Shown here piece after piece: positions 48,858 through 57,113 of a stretch of DNA of 64,000 nt (the stretch's first letter is position 1; each line of letters starts with the position of its first letter). The notes under the pieces are model-generated. The model worked only from the letters and a program-made list of their open reading frames with translations. It was not told the DNA's origin and did not search any database. The translations under genes were made by a program, and so were the position numbers. Origin of the DNA: Sphingomonas sp. PsM26 (GTDB taxonomy: Bacteria; Pseudomonadota; Alphaproteobacteria; Sphingomonadales; Sphingomonadaceae); the NCBI GenBank assembly GCA_030433805.1, contig JARUXA010000002.1:62001-126000 (forward strand). Reading direction: 5' to 3'.

Positions 48858-49739
48858 ATGCGGTTGGTTTTGGATGCGCGGGCGCGGGCCATTCTGCGAC
48901 GCCTTCCCGTCACGACAGTCTATACCGGATTGGAGCTGGCGCTGATCGCGGTGCTGGCGATCCAGTCCGCGCGCTTGGTCTATGCCGTGATCACGCCGGT
49001 CGGACCGGTTGGGACATGGCGGCCGGAACAGGGCGTGATCGCAGGGTCACCGCAAGCGATCCTGCGCGGCTTCGATCCGTTCTTCCGCACGAGCGGTGGT
49101 GACGCAGCGGGGCCTGCTGCGATCACGACGTTGCAACTGACTTTGTACGGCACGCGGATCGACGAGGCTCAAGGCGGCGGGTCGGCGATCATCGCCGGGC
49201 CTGACGGCGTCCAGCAGAGCATCGGCGTCGGGCAGGAAATCTCGCCGGGCGTGATCCTCAAGTCGGTCGCGTTCGATCACGTCTCGATCGAGCGCGGCGG
49301 GCGCGCCGAGGATCTGTTCATCACCCAGGCCGCGCAGGCACCCGCGCCTGCGGTGCAGCCAGCCGGTGCGCCGCTGATGGGCGGGATGGGCGATCGCATC
49401 GGGCCACCGCCGCCCGCGCCCGGCATGCCGCCGACACCCGCCAGCACCCCGCAAGGTGTAACTGCCGCGCAGTTGCGCAGCGACGTCGGCTTCATCCCGC
49501 GGATCGACGGCGGCAAGGTCAGTGGATTGACCGTGCGATCGCAAGGATCCGGCGCAGCATTCCGCGCGGCGGGCTTGCGTGATGGCGACATCGTGACACA
49601 GATCGGCGGACGTCCGGTCAGCGGTCAGGCCGATATCGATCGGCTCGGTCCGCAGCTTGCCCGTGGCGGCACCGTTTCCCTGTCGGTCGAACGCGGCGGA
49701 CAGGTTGTTCCCCTTACCCTTACGATTGCGGGTCAATGA
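48858..49739 (+). CDS. gspC: Type II secretion system protein GspC
   Basis: Inner-membrane protein that links the assembly platform to the secretin. The 293-residue protein has a cytoplasmic N-terminus, one transmembrane helix (ELALIAVLAIQSARLVYAVI), and a periplasmic homology region that binds GspD (TTLQLTLYGTRIDEAQGGGSAII). A Pro-rich linker precedes a C-terminal PDZ domain (about 205-290, FRAAGLRDGDIVTQIGGRPV). It is first in gspCDEFGHIJKLMN; the ATG at 48858 has GGGGAA upstream. It overlaps gspD by ATGA. Confidence 0.9.
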   Translation: MRLVLDARARAILRRLPVTTVYTGLELALIAVLAIQSARLVYAVITPVGPVGTWRPEQGVIAGSPQAILRGFDPFFRTSGGDAAGPAAITTLQLTLYGTRIDEAQGGGSAIIAGPDGVQQSIGVGQEISPGVILKSVAFDHVSIERGGRAEDLFITQAAQAPAPAVQPAGAPLMGGMGDRIGPPPPAPGMPPTPASTPQGVTAAQLRSDVGFIPRIDGGKVSGLTVRSQGSGAAFRAAGLRDGDIVTQIGGRPVSGQADIDRLGPQLARGGTVSLSVERGGQVVPLTLTIAGQ

Positions 49740-51979
49740 AAAGACTGATTCTCCGGCCCGTACTTGCTTCCGTACTCGTGCTCGCATCCGCCGGCACTGC
49801 GACTGCGCAACAGACGATGAACGTACGCGACGCCGACATTCGTGCGTTCATCGCGGACGCCGCGCGCGTGACCGGGCGGACGTTCATCATTGATGCGCGC
49901 GTGCAGGGGAAGGTGACGGTCGTCACCGATCACCCGGTGAGCAAGTCGCAATATTTCGAGATCTTCCTGTCGACACTCCGCGCCAACGGACTGGTCGCGG
50001 TGCCGACCACCAACGGCAGCTTCCGCATCCAGCCGATCGACAATGCCGCGTCGCAACCGAGCCGGGTCGGGTCGCGCGGGGCGCAGAGCAACAGCTTCGT
50101 GACCGAGATCGTCCGATTGCGCTCGGTCGATGCGCAGTCCGCGGTCGACACGGTCCGCGCGCTCGTCTCGCCGCAGGGGACGGTGTCCGCCAACCGCAGT
50201 GGCAATACGCTGGTGATCGTTGATTTCGCCGACAACGTGCGGCGCGTGCGCGAAGTGTTGCGGCGAATCGACACCAACAATGCATCGACCCGTGTTGTCG
50301 CGCTCAAGAACGCCGGCGCACGCGAGATCGCGACCGCGCTCCAGTCGCTCGCCGGGCAAAGCGGCGGTGGCGGCGGTGGCGGCGGCGCTGGCGCGACCGC
50401 GGGGGCTGCTGCACCGAGCAGCACCGGTACCAGCGTGGTTGCGGTGCAAAGCTCCAACTCGGTCGCGATCAGCGGCGATGCGTCGACTGTCGCGCGGCTC
50501 GTCGCGGTGGCGGAGGATCTGGATCGCCGCACCAAGAACGGCACCGAAATCAAGGTGATCTTCCTCGAGAATGCCGACGCCGAGCAACTGTTGCCGGTGT
50601 TGCAGCAGCTCGTCGGGCAGACTCCGTCGCCGATCACCAACCAGCAATTGTCGCAGTCGAACTTCGGCAACAACAGCAACCAGACTGGCAGCAACGGCAA
50701 CAACAGCTCGCAGCGCCAGGCCAATACCCCGGCGGTGCAACAGGATACGACCGCTCCCGGCAGCACGGCAGGGCAGGCGGCGATCAGCACGCAGGGCGGG
50801 CGCACTGCGGCTGTGGTCACGCGTTTCGTCGGCGCAAACGCGATCGTCATCGCCGCGCCCGCCGAAGTGCAGCGGCAATTGTCCGAGGTCGTGCGGCAGC
50901 TCGACACGCGGCGCGAACAGGTGCTGGTCGAGGCGATCGTCGCCGAAGTGTCGGATCAGGTCGCGAGCCAGCTCGGTGCGCAGTTTGCGATCGGCAATCT
51001 GAAGGGCGGGGTGTTTGCCGCGTCGAGCTTCTCCAACACCGCGCCGAGCCTGCTGACGATTGCGGGCGCGGTTGCGGCGCGTCAGCTCAACACAACGACG
51101 ACGACGATCAATGGCGCAACCGTCACCACGAGCACCAACAGCACGGTCAGCGATACGCTCGCGCAATCAGCGCTGAGCTCGATCCTGGGTGCGAGCGGCG
51201 GGTTTGGCGGGTTTGGCGGGAAGATCGGTGATACAATCTTCGCCTCGATCATCAATGCGGTGAAGAGCGACACCACGTCGAACCTGTTGCAGGTCCCGCA
51301 TCTGGTGATGCTCGACAATCAGGAAGCGCACAGCCTGGTCGGGCAGGAAATCCCGATCACCACGGGGCAGGCGCTGTCGAACAATTTCGACAATGCGTTC
51401 CGCACGACCCAGCGGCAGAATGTCGGCATCGAGCTGACCGTGCGTCCGCAGGTCAATTCGAGCGGGACGGTGAAGCTCAATTTGCGGCTCGAGGTTAGCT
51501 CGATCGCTGGGCCGGTATCGAGCGACAATAGCGACCTGATCCTCAACAAGCGCGAGGTCGAGACGGTCCGCACGGTCGACGATGGGGACATTGCGGTGAT
51601 CAGCGGGTTGCTCGACGATAACGAGCGGCGGACGATCCAGAAGATTCCGCTGCTGGGGGACATTCCGGCGCTCGGCAACCTGTTCCGCTCCAAGGCGAAG
51701 TCGCGGACCAAGACCAATCTGATGATCTTCATCCGGCCGACCATCCTGCGGACGGCGGACGACAGCCGCAAGCTGACCGAACAGCGGTACGGCTATCTGC
51801 GGTTGCAGCAGGGGTTGCAGGACCCCGATGCGGAGCCGTCGATCGACCAGCTGGTGCGCGAGTATCTTGGGGCAGCACCGCCGATCCCGAGTGCGCCGGT
51901 GTTGGGGAATGTGGACGATCCAAGGATCGCGCTGCCGGTGCAGCGGAGTTCGACCGTGATCCGCCGGAGGGGCAAGTGA
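49736..51979 (+). CDS. gspD: Type II secretion secretin GspD
   Basis: Outer-membrane channel of the secretion system. The 747-residue protein has a signal peptide (ending TATAQ), and N0-N3 domains from about residue 26 to 390 (NVRDADIRAFIADAARVTGR in N0, VVALKNAGAREIATALQSLA in N2). Two low-complexity loops, one Gly-rich and one Asn/Ser/Gln-rich, lie between them. The C-terminal secretin domain has VPHLVMLDNQEAHSLVGQEI, VGIELTVRPQVN and VISGLLDDNERRTIQKIPLL. It overlaps gspE by GTGA. Confidence 0.96.
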   Translation: MKRLILRPVLASVLVLASAGTATAQQTMNVRDADIRAFIADAARVTGRTFIIDARVQGKVTVVTDHPVSKSQYFEIFLSTLRANGLVAVPTTNGSFRIQPIDNAASQPSRVGSRGAQSNSFVTEIVRLRSVDAQSAVDTVRALVSPQGTVSANRSGNTLVIVDFADNVRRVREVLRRIDTNNASTRVVALKNAGAREIATALQSLAGQSGGGGGGGGAGATAGAAAPSSTGTSVVAVQSSNSVAISGDASTVARLVAVAEDLDRRTKNGTEIKVIFLENADAEQLLPVLQQLVGQTPSPITNQQLSQSNFGNNSNQTGSNGNNSSQRQANTPAVQQDTTAPGSTAGQAAISTQGGRTAAVVTRFVGANAIVIAAPAEVQRQLSEVVRQLDTRREQVLVEAIVAEVSDQVASQLGAQFAIGNLKGGVFAASSFSNTAPSLLTIAGAVAARQLNTTTTTINGATVTTSTNSTVSDTLAQSALSSILGASGGFGGFGGKIGDTIFASIINAVKSDTTSNLLQVPHLVMLDNQEAHSLVGQEIPITTGQALSNNFDNAFRTTQRQNVGIELTVRPQVNSSGTVKLNLRLEVSSIAGPVSSDNSDLILNKREVETVRTVDDGDIAVISGLLDDNERRTIQKIPLLGDIPALGNLFRSKAKSRTKTNLMIFIRPTILRTADDSRKLTEQRYGYLRLQQGLQDPDAEPSIDQLVREYLGAAPPIPSAPVLGNVDDPRIALPVQRSSTVIRRRGK

Positions 51980-53622
51980 CGGGGGTTCCTTTGTCAGATA
52001 GCCCCTCCCCTTTAGGGGAGGGGTTGGGGTGGGGCAGTCCAGCAGGACTGACTCTCGGTGAGACACCCCCCACCCCCAACCCCTCCCCTGAAGGGGAGGG
52101 GCTAAGTATTCCAGAAATCACCATCCCCTATGCCTTCGCGCGCCGCTTCGGCGTCGTGCTCGCGCCCGGCACCGACAGCCACCTCGCGATCGCCATGCGC
52201 GAAGGCGCCGACCCCAAGGTGCTGCTCGAACTTCGCCGCCACCTCGCGCGCCCGTTCGACGTCGGCTTCGTAAGCCCGACCGAATTCGACCGCTTGCTCT
52301 CGGAAGCGTATCGGATGGACGGCCAGGCAGCGGCAATGGCAGCCGGAACGCTCGGCCTCGGCGACGAACTCGACGTGCTCGCGAGCGACTTACCCACCGC
52401 GGACGATCTACTCGACACCGCAGACGATGCGCCCGCGATCCGCCTCATCAACGGCATCATCGCCGATGCTGCGCGGAACGGCGTGTCGGACATCCACGTC
52501 GAACCCTATGAAACCGGCCTCGTCGTGCGGATGCGGATCGACGGCGTGCTGCGCGAGACGCTCCGGATGCCACCGCATGTCGCGCCGGTGGTGGTCAGCC
52601 GCATCAAGGTCATGGCGCGGCTCGACATCGCCGAGCGGCGCGTGCCGCAGGATGGCCGCATCGGGCTGACGCTGGGCGGCAAATTGCTCGACGTCCGCGT
52701 CTCGACGCTGCCAAGCCGCGCGGGCGAGCGCGTCGTGCTGCGTATCCTCGACAAGGAGAATGCCGGGATCACACTCGACGTGCTCGGGATGACGCCCGCG
52801 ATCAACCAGTTGCTCAAGGAAGCGATCACCGAACCGAACGGCATCATCCTCGTTACCGGGCCGACCGGCTCGGGCAAGACGACCACGCTCTATGCGTCGA
52901 TGCGGCTGCTCAACGATGGTAGCCGGAACATCCTCACGGTCGAGGATCCGGTCGAATATGCGATGGAGGGCGTCGGGCAGACGCAGGTCAATTCCAAGGT
53001 CGGGCTGACCTTCGCGGCGGGCTTGCGCGCGATTCTGCGGCAGGATCCCGATGTCGTGATGGTCGGCGAAATCCGCGACCGCGAGACCGCCGAAATCGCG
53101 GTCCAGGCGTCGCTGACCGGGCATCTCGTGCTGTCGACGGTCCACACCAACGACGCGGTCGGCGCGATTACCCGAATGCGCGACATGAAAGTCGAGCCGT
53201 TCCTGCTGGCGTCCACGCTCCGCGCGGTGATCGCGCAGCGGCTGGTACGACGGCTGTGCGAACATTGCCGGCGGCCGGTGCAAGCGACGGGGTCGGTTTC
53301 GGCGCTGCTCGGGTTTGATCCAGGCGCGATCGTCTATGAGGCGGTCGGGTGCGAGCAGTGCCAGGGGACCGGCTACAAGGGCCGGGTCGGCGTCTATGAG
53401 GCGATCCGGATCGACGACACCGTGCGGCGGCTGATCAACGACGGCGGGGATGAATCGATCATCGCGCGGCACGCTTTCCTGCACGCGCCCAATCTCGGCA
53501 GTGCGGCGCGCGCGCTGGTGCGCGACGGGATGACGACGCCCGAGGAAGCAGTGCGGATTTCGCGGCGGGATATGGCGGATGCCGAAGCGCCTATGCCGTT
53601 GCCGGAGACGGCGGGTGAGTGA
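51976..53622 (+). CDS. gspE: Type II secretion ATPase GspE with a repeat-encoded N-terminal insert
   Basis: Cytoplasmic ATPase driving pseudopilus assembly. The 548 residues contain the N1E-like domain (ITIPYAFARRFGVVLAPG onward), Walker A GPTGSGKTT near 295, the Asp box LTVEDPVEYAMEGVGQ, Walker B DVVMVGEIRDRET, the His box LSTVHTNDAVGAI and a zinc tetracysteine (CEHC...CEQC). Residues 9-43 are encoded by a 102-bp family A palindrome that keeps the frame; without it the protein would be about 514 residues, the family norm. The GTG start overlaps the gspD stop (GTGA). A GTG after the repeat would lose the conserved PYAFARRFG. Confidence 0.95.
   Translation: MTGVPLSDSPSPLGEGLGWGSPAGLTLGETPPTPNPSPEGEGLSIPEITIPYAFARRFGVVLAPGTDSHLAIAMREGADPKVLLELRRHLARPFDVGFVSPTEFDRLLSEAYRMDGQAAAMAAGTLGLGDELDVLASDLPTADDLLDTADDAPAIRLINGIIADAARNGVSDIHVEPYETGLVVRMRIDGVLRETLRMPPHVAPVVVSRIKVMARLDIAERRVPQDGRIGLTLGGKLLDVRVSTLPSRAGERVVLRILDKENAGITLDVLGMTPAINQLLKEAITEPNGIILVTGPTGSGKTTTLYASMRLLNDGSRNILTVEDPVEYAMEGVGQTQVNSKVGLTFAAGLRAILRQDPDVVMVGEIRDRETAEIAVQASLTGHLVLSTVHTNDAVGAITRMRDMKVEPFLLASTLRAVIAQRLVRRLCEHCRRPVQATGSVSALLGFDPGAIVYEAVGCEQCQGTGYKGRVGVYEAIRIDDTVRRLINDGGDESIIARHAFLHAPNLGSAARALVRDGMTTPEEAVRISRRDMADAEAPMPLPETAGE
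52001..52102. repeat. Palindromic repeat, family A copy 3, inside gspE
   Basis: GCCCCTCCCCTTTAGGGG and CCCCTGAAGGGGAGGGGC arms around a variable centre. It is 102 bp, exactly 34 codons, and free of stops in the gspE frame, where it reads Pro/Gly/Ser-rich. Confidence 0.92.
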
Positions 53623-53633
53623 GGTTTTGCTTC

Positions 53634-53796
53634 CTCCCCTCCCTGGAAGGGAGGGGCCGGGGGTGGGTCGGCTCGTGGCTGGGTCTGTCCGCTGCTCATG
53701 CCGACCCACCCCCAGCCCAGCGCCGGGTCGGCCATGCCCCCGGCATGGCCTGAACAGCGCGGGGCGCTGTTCACCCGGCGCTCTTCCAGGGAGGGC
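53634..53796. repeat. Palindromic repeat, family B copy 2, interrupted by a nested element
   Basis: Left arm CTCCCCTCCCTGGAAGGG... and right arm starting CCGACCCACCCCCAGCCC match copy 1 at 32454. The right arm then breaks at CAGCCC and resumes with CTTCCAGGGAGGG after 64 unrelated bases; four bases (CTCC) of the intact copy are missing at the join. It fills the gspE/gspF gap. Confidence 0.88.
53719..53782. mobile_element. 64-nt three-way-junction element nested in a family B repeat
   Basis: A basal stem AGCGCCGGGT/ACCCGGCGCT (10 bp) encloses two perfect 9-bp hairpins: GGCCATGCC-CCC-GGCATGGCC and GAACAGCGC-GGG-GCGCTGTTC. Only two junction bases are unpaired and the two loops are complementary. 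It interrupts a repeat that exists uninterrupted elsewhere, which suggests insertion. It encodes nothing. Confidence 0.65.
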
Positions 53797-53804
53797 AGTA
53801 AATC

Positions 53805-55040
53805 GTGCCTGACTTCGATTACCTCGCGATCGACACCAAGGGCCGCGAGGCACGCGGGCAGGTTGCCGCGCCGTCGATCGAGGATGCGCGCGTGCTGCTC
53901 GACCGGCGCAAACTGTACGTCGTCAAGGTCGAGCCCGGCTCGGGTCGCCCGTCCGCCGCCACTCGCGGCAAGCCGTTGTTTTCCGATTTCCGGCTCGGCA
54001 GCCGCAAGATGAGCACCAAGCAGCTGACGCTGTTCACGCGCCAGCTCGCGACGCTCAACCGCGTGTCGCCGCTCGAACAGTCGCTGCGCACGATCTCGCG
54101 TCAGACCGAGCAGGAGCATGTCCGCGCGATCGTCGATTCGGTCCATGCGGGGGTGGTCGAGGGACGGCGACTCCACGAGGCTATGGCGCGCGAGGGGAAG
54201 AGCTTTCCCGCGCTGTACCGCGCGATGGTGTCGGCGGGCGAGACCTCGGGGTCGTTGCCCGTCATCCTCGAACGCCTCTCGGTGCTGCTGGAACGCCAGG
54301 CCGAGATCAACGGGCAGATCATCACCACGCTCGCTTACCCGTCGGTACTCGCGGTGGTTGCGATGGCGGTCGTCACCGCGTTGATGGTGTTCGTCGTGCC
54401 GCAGGTGGTCGAGCAATTCGATACGGTCGGTCAGCAGTTGCCGCTGCTGACGCGGATCGTGATGGGCATCTCGAACTTCATGGTCGCGTATTGGTGGGCG
54501 TTGCTGCTCGCGATCGTGCTGGGCGGGATCGGCTTCTGGCGCGCGCTCAAGAACCCCGCAGTCAAGCTGCGCTTCGATACGTGGATCCTGCGCGTGCCGC
54601 TGATCGGGCGGCTGTTCCGCGATCTGCACGCCGCGCGAATGGCGCGGACGCTCGCGACCATGGTGGCGAGCCGGTTGCCGTTGCTCGAAGGACTTGCACT
54701 GACCGGGGGCACGATCCGCAATTTGCGGTTGAAAGCGGCGTCGGACGAGATCGTCGAGGCGATCCGCGGCGGCGGGAGCCTGTCGGCGGCGATGCGGCGG
54801 ACAGGGGTTTTCCCGCCGCTGCTGACCTATCTCGCAGCGTCGGGCGAAACCGCGGGGCAGCTCGACGACATGCTCGAGCGCGCGGCGGACTATCTCGAGC
54901 GCGAATTCGACCGGTTCACGACAACGGCTTTGTCCCTGCTGGAGCCGATCATCATCGTCCTGATGGGGGGCGTGGTCGCGACGATCGTGCTATCCATCCT
55001 GTTACCGATCCTGCAGCTCAACACGCTTGCCGGACAATGA
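53805..55040 (+). CDS. gspF: Type II secretion inner-membrane platform protein GspF
   Basis: A 411-residue polytopic protein that couples GspE to the pseudopilus. Two homologous cytoplasmic domains (LTLFTRQLATLNRVSPLEQS and ARMARTLATMVASRLPLLEG) each begin the T2SSF repeat, and three transmembrane helices are visible (about 168-190, 218-240, 375-400). The N-terminal part (FDYLAIDTKGREARGQVAAP) is typical. It begins with GTG, and the 182-bp gap from gspE is the only non-coupled junction of the operon because of the repeat there. Confidence 0.95.
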   Translation: MPDFDYLAIDTKGREARGQVAAPSIEDARVLLDRRKLYVVKVEPGSGRPSAATRGKPLFSDFRLGSRKMSTKQLTLFTRQLATLNRVSPLEQSLRTISRQTEQEHVRAIVDSVHAGVVEGRRLHEAMAREGKSFPALYRAMVSAGETSGSLPVILERLSVLLERQAEINGQIITTLAYPSVLAVVAMAVVTALMVFVVPQVVEQFDTVGQQLPLLTRIVMGISNFMVAYWWALLLAIVLGGIGFWRALKNPAVKLRFDTWILRVPLIGRLFRDLHAARMARTLATMVASRLPLLEGLALTGGTIRNLRLKAASDEIVEAIRGGGSLSAAMRRTGVFPPLLTYLAASGETAGQLDDMLERAADYLEREFDRFTTTALSLLEPIIIVLMGGVVATIVLSILLPILQLNTLAGQ

Positions 55041-55048
55041 GGTTTGTT

Positions 55049-55507
55049 ATGACGGATATGCCTGCCACCCCCGCTCTCAATCGCCGCGTTCGCTCGTCGG
55101 AACAGGGGTTTACGCTGATCGAGCTAATGGTCGTGATCGTCATCCTCGGGTTGCTCGCCGCGATCGTGACGTACAATGTCCTGCCGCTGGGCGACAAGGG
55201 CAAGATCACCAAGGCCAAGGCTGACATCGCGCAGATCGAGGGCGCGCTCGATCTCTACAAGCTCCAGAACGACACCTATCCGTCGACCTCGGACGGGTTG
55301 CAGGCGCTGGTCAGCGCCCCCGCCGATGCGGACGCGAGCAAGTATCAGCGTGGCGGCTACATCAAGAAGCTCCCGCTCGACCCGTGGGGCAAGCCGTATC
55401 TCTATGCCGCGCCCGGCCAGCATGGCGAGGCGGACATCTGGACGCTCGGCGCCGACAAGAAGGAAGGCGGCGAAGGCGTCAATGCCGACATCGGTAGCTG
55501 GCAGTAA
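55049..55507 (+). CDS. gspG: Major pseudopilin GspG
   Basis: Main subunit of the type II pseudopilus. The 152-residue prepilin has a 20-residue leader ending SEQG, cleaved before FTLIELMVVIVILGLLAAIV (Glu at +5 present). The C-terminal calcium-binding region has YIKKLPLDPWGKPYLY. The ATG at 55049 has GAGG six bases upstream; an ATG 12 bp earlier overlaps the gspF stop and is an alternative. Confidence 0.95.
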   Translation: MTDMPATPALNRRVRSSEQGFTLIELMVVIVILGLLAAIVTYNVLPLGDKGKITKAKADIAQIEGALDLYKLQNDTYPSTSDGLQALVSAPADADASKYQRGGYIKKLPLDPWGKPYLYAAPGQHGEADIWTLGADKKEGGEGVNADIGSWQ

Positions 55508-55955
55508 GCTGACCTCCCGCGACGCGGGGTTCACGCTGATCGAGCTGATGATCGTGGTGACGATCATCGGGCTGGCGAGTGCCGTGGTCGTACTGGCGTT
55601 GCCCGATCCGCGTGGACGGTTGCGCGACGAGGCGGCGCAATTCGCAGCGCGCGCGCGGGCGGCGCATGACCTTGCGGTGGTGACCGCGCGACCGGTGAGC
55701 GTGTGGGTGTCGGCGGGGGGCTATGGGTTCGATGCACGGCGCGGGGGGGAGTGGGTCGCGATGAGCGAGAAGCCGCTCCGCGTAACACGCTGGAGCAAGG
55801 GGACCGAGGCGGTCCCTGCGTCGGGCGCGCGCGACCGTATCCTGTTCGATTCGACCGGCAGTGCGGATCGGCCGATGGATGTCGTGCTGCATCGCTCGAC
55901 CGAGAATTTGACGGTGCGGATCGGGAATGACGGGCGGGTCAAGATCGGTGCCTGA
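55482..55955 (+). CDS. gspH: Minor pseudopilin GspH
   Basis: A 157-residue prepilin: a 16-residue leader ending RDAG is followed by FTLIELMIVVTIIGLASAVV, then a GspH-type beta-rich globular part (AAQFAARARAAHDLAVVTAR, ILFDSTGSADR). It helps cap or initiate the pseudopilus. It overlaps the end of gspG by 26 bp and gspI by 29 bp, so translation is tightly coupled. Confidence 0.9.
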   Translation: MPTSVAGSKLTSRDAGFTLIELMIVVTIIGLASAVVVLALPDPRGRLRDEAAQFAARARAAHDLAVVTARPVSVWVSAGGYGFDARRGGEWVAMSEKPLRVTRWSKGTEAVPASGARDRILFDSTGSADRPMDVVLHRSTENLTVRIGNDGRVKIGA

Positions 55956-56331
55956 GCGCCCACGCCTTGCCGAGCGGGGATTTACGCTGATCGAGATGAT
56001 GGTCGCGCTCGCGGTGTTCAGCCTGGCGGCGCTTGCGCTGATCCGGCTGGAGGGGGCGACGATCCGCGGGGCGTCGACGCTGGATACGACGCTGATGGCG
56101 CAGATCGTTGCGCGCAACGTCGCTTATACCGCGATGACCGACGCGCGCGCGCCGACGCTTGGCGTGGCGAGCGGGATCGAGCGGAACGGGGGGCGGTCGT
56201 GGGCGTGGACTCGCGTGGTGCAGCCGACCGGGGATGCGCGGATCCTGAAGATCGACGTCACGGTGATGGATTCAGGCGGACGGAGCGCGGGGCATTTGAC
56301 CGTGGTGCGCGACGGGGCGACGCGGTCATGA
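55927..56331 (+). CDS. gspI: Minor pseudopilin GspI
   Basis: A 134-residue prepilin with leader ending LAERG before FTLIEMMVALAVFSLAALAL. The core has the short GspI layout with NVAYTAMTDARAP and WTRVVQP. It forms the pseudopilus tip complex with GspJ and GspK. The ATG at 55927 lies inside gspH; a GTG 21 bp later is also possible. It overlaps gspJ by ATGA. Confidence 0.9.
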   Translation: MTGGSRSVPERPRLAERGFTLIEMMVALAVFSLAALALIRLEGATIRGASTLDTTLMAQIVARNVAYTAMTDARAPTLGVASGIERNGGRSWAWTRVVQPTGDARILKIDVTVMDSGGRSAGHLTVVRDGATRS

Positions 56332-57113
56332 GGGTTTCTCCTCTTTTGCTCTCGTCCTTGTCTCTTCCCCGGCGAAGGCCGGGGCCCAGTAGCGGGCCGG
56401 GCATGGCGGCGGCTGCGCTCCGTTACCACGACCTTTCCGACTGGGCCCCGGCCTTCGCCGGGGAAGCAGAAGAGAGGGGAGGAGGAGGGCGCGCCAATGG
56501 CCGGGAAGCCGGCTTCACCCTGATCGAGGTGATGATCTCGCTCCTCATTTTCGGGCTGCTCTCCGCGGCGGGGGTGGCGTTGCTTGCTTTCTCGGTGCGG
56601 GCGCAGGGTGCGACGGCTGCCAAGCTCGACGACGTTTCGGGGATGAACCAGCTCAGCTCGATCATGACCGCCGATTTCGCGCAGGCGCTCGACCGCCCGG
56701 TGCGCGACGAAAGCGGTGCGGTCACCCCATCGTTCGTCGGCGGTTCGGGACCGACTGTCGTCCCCATGTTGCGCTTTGCCCGCGGCGGGTGGAGCGACCT
56801 CGACGGGAATCCGCGCGCGGAAGTGCAGAAGGTCGAATATGCGGTGATCGACGGCGCGCTCGCGCGGGTCGCCTATCCGATGCTCGACGGCGCACAGCCG
56901 CTCCCGCCGACCGCGTTGGTGCCCCGCGTCAAGCAGGTCTTGCTGCGCTACCGGATTCGCGGCGCGTGGAGCGATCATTGGACCGGCAGCGTGCAGGCCC
57001 CACTGCCTGATGCGGTCGAGCTGCGGGTCCTGCGCAACAACGGGATCGAGACGCGGCAGATGTTCCTGGTCGGCACCGGCTATGCGAGGCGGCCCAATGT
57101 CGGCGTCAACTGA
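56328..57113 (+). CDS. gspJ: Minor pseudopilin GspJ with repeat-encoded long leader
   Basis: A 261-residue pseudopilin of the tip complex. The prepilin motif EAG followed by FTLIEVMISLLIFGLLSAAG starts only at residue 63, against the usual 6-25 residue leader. Residues 13-47 of the leader are encoded by a family D palindrome. No in-frame start lies between the repeat and the motif. The only internal Met (residue 26, 56403) is itself inside the repeat. The first ATG overlaps the gspI stop (ATGA). The rest (QVLLRYRIRGAWSDHWTG, LRVLRNNGIETRQMFLV) is normal GspJ. Confidence 0.9.
   Translation: MRVSPLLLSSLSLPRRRPGPSSGPGMAAAALRYHDLSDWAPAFAGEAEERGGGGRANGREAGFTLIEVMISLLIFGLLSAAGVALLAFSVRAQGATAAKLDDVSGMNQLSSIMTADFAQALDRPVRDESGAVTPSFVGGSGPTVVPMLRFARGGWSDLDGNPRAEVQKVEYAVIDGALARVAYPMLDGAQPLPPTALVPRVKQVLLRYRIRGAWSDHWTGSVQAPLPDAVELRVLRNNGIETRQMFLVGTGYARRPNVGVN
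56364..56466. repeat. Palindromic repeat, family D copy 3, inside gspJ
   Basis: CTTCCCCGGCGAAGGCC/GGGGCCCAG and CTGGGCCCC/GGCCTTCGCCGGGGAAG arms around a centre that contains an in-frame ATG. It is open in the gspJ frame throughout. Confidence 0.92.
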
